Source of the DNA: Microbacteriaceae bacterium
GTDB taxonomy: Bacteria > Actinomycetota > Actinomycetes > Actinomycetales > Microbacteriaceae
DNA: 64,000 bases
Reading direction: 5' to 3'
Assembly (NCBI GenBank): GCA_004297935.1
Contig: SCRE01000014.1
Location: forward strand, 310,001 to 374,000
The position numbers and the translations under genes were made by a program. This document shows, piece by piece, positions 61,673 through 64,000 of this stretch (positions are counted from its first letter, which is position 1; each line of letters starts with the position of its first letter). The notes below the pieces were generated by a model. That model was not told the origin of the DNA, did not search any database, and saw only the letters and a program-made list of their open reading frames with translations.

Positions 61673-62482
61673 TTACCGCAGCGCGTCGAGCAGCACATCG
61701 TGCAGCGCGCCGTTCGTGGCCAGTGGCGCACCGCTCCACAGGCCGGACTCGCCCGTCACGGAGGTGAAGCGTCCACCGGCTTCCTCGACGATCGGGATCA
61801 GCGCCGCAACGTCGTATGGCTGCACGCCGAACTCGCCGACGGCATCGATCAGTCCCTCGGCGAGCATCGCGTACGACCACAGATCGCCGTAGGCGCGGTC
61901 GCGCCACACCTGCCGGGTCAGTGCCACCAGCCGGTCGAGATAACCGGCCTGGTCCCACTGTTGCACGCTCTGGAAGCTGATCGAGGCGTCCGCAAGTTCG
62001 CTGACCCCCGATACGCGGATGCCGTACGGCTCGCCTGCACCCTCGCGCGCCCAGGCGCCGCGGCCTTTCGCCGCCCACCAGCGCTTGCCCAGTGCCGGGG
62101 AGCTTGCAACGCCGACGACCGCAACCCGATCGACCACAAGCGCGATGAGGGTGCCCCACACCGGCACGCCGCGCAGATAGTTCGCGGTGCCGTCGATCGG
62201 ATCGATGATCCACTGCCGGGAACTGTCGCCCTCGATGCCGTATTCCTCACCGTAGATCCCGTCGCCGGGGCGCTCCGCGGCGATCAGCGAGCGGATGGCG
62301 CGCTCGACCGATTGGTCGGCATCCGTCACGAACGTGCGATCCGGTTTCGTCGAGACGTGCAGGTCGTTGGCACGGAAGCGGGTCGATGAGACCGCGTCGG
62401 CGGCATCCGCCAGGCGAAGCGCGAGAGCGAGGTCGTCGTTCGGGGCAGAATCGGGCACGGCCGAGCTGAGGGTCGCATTCAC
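61673..62482 (-). CDS. hisN: Histidinol-phosphatase/inositol monophosphatase family protein
   Basis: 269 residues from the GTG at 62482 with GGAGAG upstream. Metal-binding sites are GEEYG (Glu), WIIDPIDGTANYLRG and a late QPYDVAALIPIVEEAGG. The length and sequence fit HisN, the actinobacterial histidinol-phosphatase; inositol monophosphatase activity remains possible. It is 48 bp upstream of the quinone oxidoreductase gene in the same direction. Confidence 0.85.
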   Translation of the reverse strand: MNATLSSAVPDSAPNDDLALALRLADAADAVSSTRFRANDLHVSTKPDRTFVTDADQSVERAIRSLIAAERPGDGIYGEEYGIEGDSSRQWIIDPIDGTANYLRGVPVWGTLIALVVDRVAVVGVASSPALGKRWWAAKGRGAWAREGAGEPYGIRVSGVSELADASISFQSVQQWDQAGYLDRLVALTRQVWRDRAYGDLWSYAMLAEGLIDAVGEFGVQPYDVAALIPIVEEAGGRFTSVTGESGLWSGAPLATNGALHDVLLDALR

Positions 62483-62576
62483 CTCTCCAGACTAGACGCG
62501 TGATCGAGTTGGCGTCGCACGCGCTCGTGATGCTAGTGTTATCCCTCGGTTCGGCTTGTGTTTTCCAGTCGAAAGC

Positions 62577-62649
<73 letters not shown>

Positions 62650-62700
62650 CCCCAGAAGCCCGAAGCGCGAGAAGGAAGAGCATCACCGCGTGAGCGTCGG

Positions 62701-63051
62701 TCACGGTGCGGTGGTTGCCCACGACGCCCCTTGTAGCAATGCGGATACGGCGGTGGAGAACTGCTGCCAGACTGCCCGCTCGTCGCCGAGTGTCTGCTGG
62801 CCCGATGCGGTCAGTTCGTATTCGCGCCGCCGTCTGCCGCCGATGATGTGCCATCTGCTGGTGATATAACCGGCTCGTTCCAGTCGGTGCAATGCAGGGT
62901 AGATCGTGCCGGTCGGCAGATCGAACGTTCCTCCGCTTCCGGTTCTGACGGCCTCGATGATCGCGTACCCGTGTCCGGGGCCCCCTTCCAGAACGGCTAG
63001 GAGCAGCGCATCGAGGTGCCCTTTCAGCGCTTCGGGCCTCATCGGCAGCAT
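62701..63051 (-). CDS. PadR-family transcriptional regulator
   Basis: 116 residues. AGGAG lies six bases upstream of ATG 63051. The winged helix motif is LKGHLDALLLAVLEGGPGHGYAIIEAV, followed by FDLPTGTIYPALHRLERAGYI and RRREYELTASG. It is divergent from the PEP/pyruvate-binding gene, with a 7-bp inverted repeat between them that is a candidate site. Confidence 0.9.
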   Translation of the reverse strand: MLPMRPEALKGHLDALLLAVLEGGPGHGYAIIEAVRTGSGGTFDLPTGTIYPALHRLERAGYITSRWHIIGGRRRREYELTASGQQTLGDERAVWQQFSTAVSALLQGASWATTAP

Positions 63052-63118
63052 GGCGTCTCCTGTCGGCCTTCTCGTTGTGGCCGTCCCACTCTGGCCCGTG
63101 GGAAGCTTATGGCATATA

Positions 63119-63146
63119 GTAGCAACACTACGTATCGTATTGCTAC
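63119..63146. promoter_or_regulatory. Inverted repeat in PadR-PEP synthase gap
   Basis: GTAGCAA (63119-63125) and TTGCTAC (63140-63146) are inverted copies separated by a 14-nt spacer containing TACGTA. The arms are 21 bp apart centre to centre, two helical turns. A candidate PadR site, since the two genes diverge from here. Confidence 0.5.
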
Positions 63147-63155
63147 CTATTAGTG

Positions 63156-64000
63156 ATGATCATCATGCACGAGGCGCCTCGCTTTCCGACTCTGACCGAT
63201 ACAGGTGCGCACATGCCGGAAAGCGTGGGAAGGAAGGCGGCGAACCTTGCTCGGGCAGCTGCACAGGGATTTCGTGTTCCCAACGGGTTCGTGGTCACCA
63301 CGGCGGCGTTGCGTGAGCTCGGAACCGATCCAGATGCGACGCTCGCTGAGATAGCTGCCGGCATCGGACCCGGGCCGTTCGCGGTCCGGTCCTCATCGGA
63401 CGTAGAAGACCTGCCTAACGCCTCCTATGCCGGCCTCTACGAAACGATGCTGAACCTCGACGGGGAACATCTGACCGATGCCGTTCGTCAGGTGATGGCA
63501 TCCGCCCGCAACGCACAGGTGAGGGCATACCGCGGCACCGACCCGACGAGGCGGACGAGGCAGACAGAGGGCGACCTGGCAGTGCTTGTACAGCAGATGA
63601 TCCAGCCGGGCGCTTCGGGCGTCGCATTCACCGCCAATCCGCTGACCGGGCAACGAGACGAAACGATCGTAACCGCCGTTCGCGGCCTGGCTGAACCGCT
63701 CATCGCCAGCGAGGCAGTCGGCGAGGAATGGGTCATCCGAGCCGGCGAAGCGACCTGCACACGCGCGGGCGACGGTGCACTCGACGCCCGGCAGGCCGGC
63801 GAGGTCGCTGCCCTCGCGCGCGACATCGAAACCGAATTCGGATCCCCGCAAGACATTGAGTGGGCGATCGACGACGAGGGCAGCCTGTTCCTCATCCAGG
63901 CACGTCCGATGACCGCGCTCAGTGATCCGATCAGTTGGGAGCCGCCTGGCCCAGGGCTCTGGGCGCGCAACTTCCGAATCGGCGAGTGGTTGCCCGAGGC
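63156..64000 (+). CDS. PEP/pyruvate-binding (PEP synthase-like) protein, N-terminal part
   Basis: The frame is open to the last base of the window. The ATP-grasp domain of PEP synthase/pyruvate phosphate dikinase begins with GRKAANLARAAAQGFRVPNGFVVT and has FAVRSSSDVEDLPNASYAGLYET, then VQQMIQPGASGVAFTANPLTG and DIEWAIDDEGSLFLIQARP. Starts at 63153 (GTG), 63156 (ATG) and 63165 (ATG) are all possible and no clear ribosome site is present. It may be a PEP synthase, or a related phosphotransferase such as rifampicin phosphotransferase (same N-terminal fold). The central His domain lies outside the window. Confidence 0.8.
   Translation, partial: MIIMHEAPRFPTLTDTGAHMPESVGRKAANLARAAAQGFRVPNGFVVTTAALRELGTDPDATLAEIAAGIGPGPFAVRSSSDVEDLPNASYAGLYETMLNLDGEHLTDAVRQVMASARNAQVRAYRGTDPTRRTRQTEGDLAVLVQQMIQPGASGVAFTANPLTGQRDETIVTAVRGLAEPLIASEAVGEEWVIRAGEATCTRAGDGALDARQAGEVAALARDIETEFGSPQDIEWAIDDEGSLFLIQARPMTALSDPISWEPPGPGLWARNFRIGEWLPE

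Overview
The window is high-GC DNA from an actinobacterium, most likely a member of the Micrococcales and probably the Microbacteriaceae. The markers for this are the prfB-ftsE-ftsX-smpB order, a ClpS/DUF2017 pair, a DUF3039 protein, a murI-rph-rdgB operon, a reduced Tad/Flp pilus operon and actinobacterial-style DapC and HisN. Both window edges cut genes: a sensor kinase at the start and a PEP/pyruvate-binding (PEP synthase-like) protein at the end.

Region 1 (1-11.9 kb) is a regulatory and membrane-lipid block. It holds a partial sensor kinase and two closely related kinase/response-regulator pairs on the minus strand. Each complete pair is divergent from a plus-strand membrane-anchored esterase gene. 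The first esterase overlaps an MprF-like gene (rhomboid-like membrane part plus DUF2156 aminoacyl-PG synthase part); a small exported protein follows. Short leader ORFs precede both esterases, and CTTATC direct repeats with an 11-bp step lie in front of the plausible target promoters. My inference is a duplicated envelope-stress module that makes and hydrolyses aminoacylated lipids.

Region 2 (12.0-17.2 kb) is accessory DNA of visibly lower GC: a tyrosine-recombinase remnant, an Abi_2/HEPN abortive-infection protein, a zinc-ribbon protein and a large AIPR protein with a QxK nuclease-like N-terminus. It ends at the 3' side of an initiator tRNA-Met gene. It looks like a small phage-defence island.

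Region 3 (17.3-50.7 kb) is core chromosome: nitrilase-family hydrolase, DapC-type aminotransferase, two exported proteins, HtrA-like protease, a GT2/CDP-alcohol phosphatidyltransferase/GT2 operon, a TarGH-like glycopolymer exporter with a nucleotidyltransferase, an ABC transporter with a long basic repeat tail, DUF3039, NAD salvage (pncB), murI-rph-rdgB, a cation efflux protein, DedA, tRNA-Leu, the Tad pilus operon, an MFS protein, prfB-ftsEX-smpB, clpS-DUF2017 and the tmRNA gene ssrA.

Region 4 (50.7 to about 54.3 kb) is a second mobile element, placed at the 3' end of ssrA. Its integrase is interrupted by an amber codon. It carries a YoeB/YefM toxin-antitoxin pair with a perfect operator palindrome, small unknown genes, and a truncated PEP-mutase-family gene at the far side. 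Region 5 (54.3-64 kb) returns to chromosomal genes: hydrolase, DHA2-type exporter, SHOCT protein, an EamA transporter divergent from a CGNR regulator, TetR, SPW-repeat protein, quinone oxidoreductase, HisN, tRNA-Lys, and PadR divergent from the PEP-binding protein.

A theme across the core chromosome is short tandem repeats, usually three copies of 14-16 bp, at gene boundaries: upstream of the nucleotidyltransferase, at the tRNA-Leu 3' end, over the TadB start codons, upstream of smpB and upstream of the SHOCT gene. The ABC ATPase also has fourteen 15-bp coding units.
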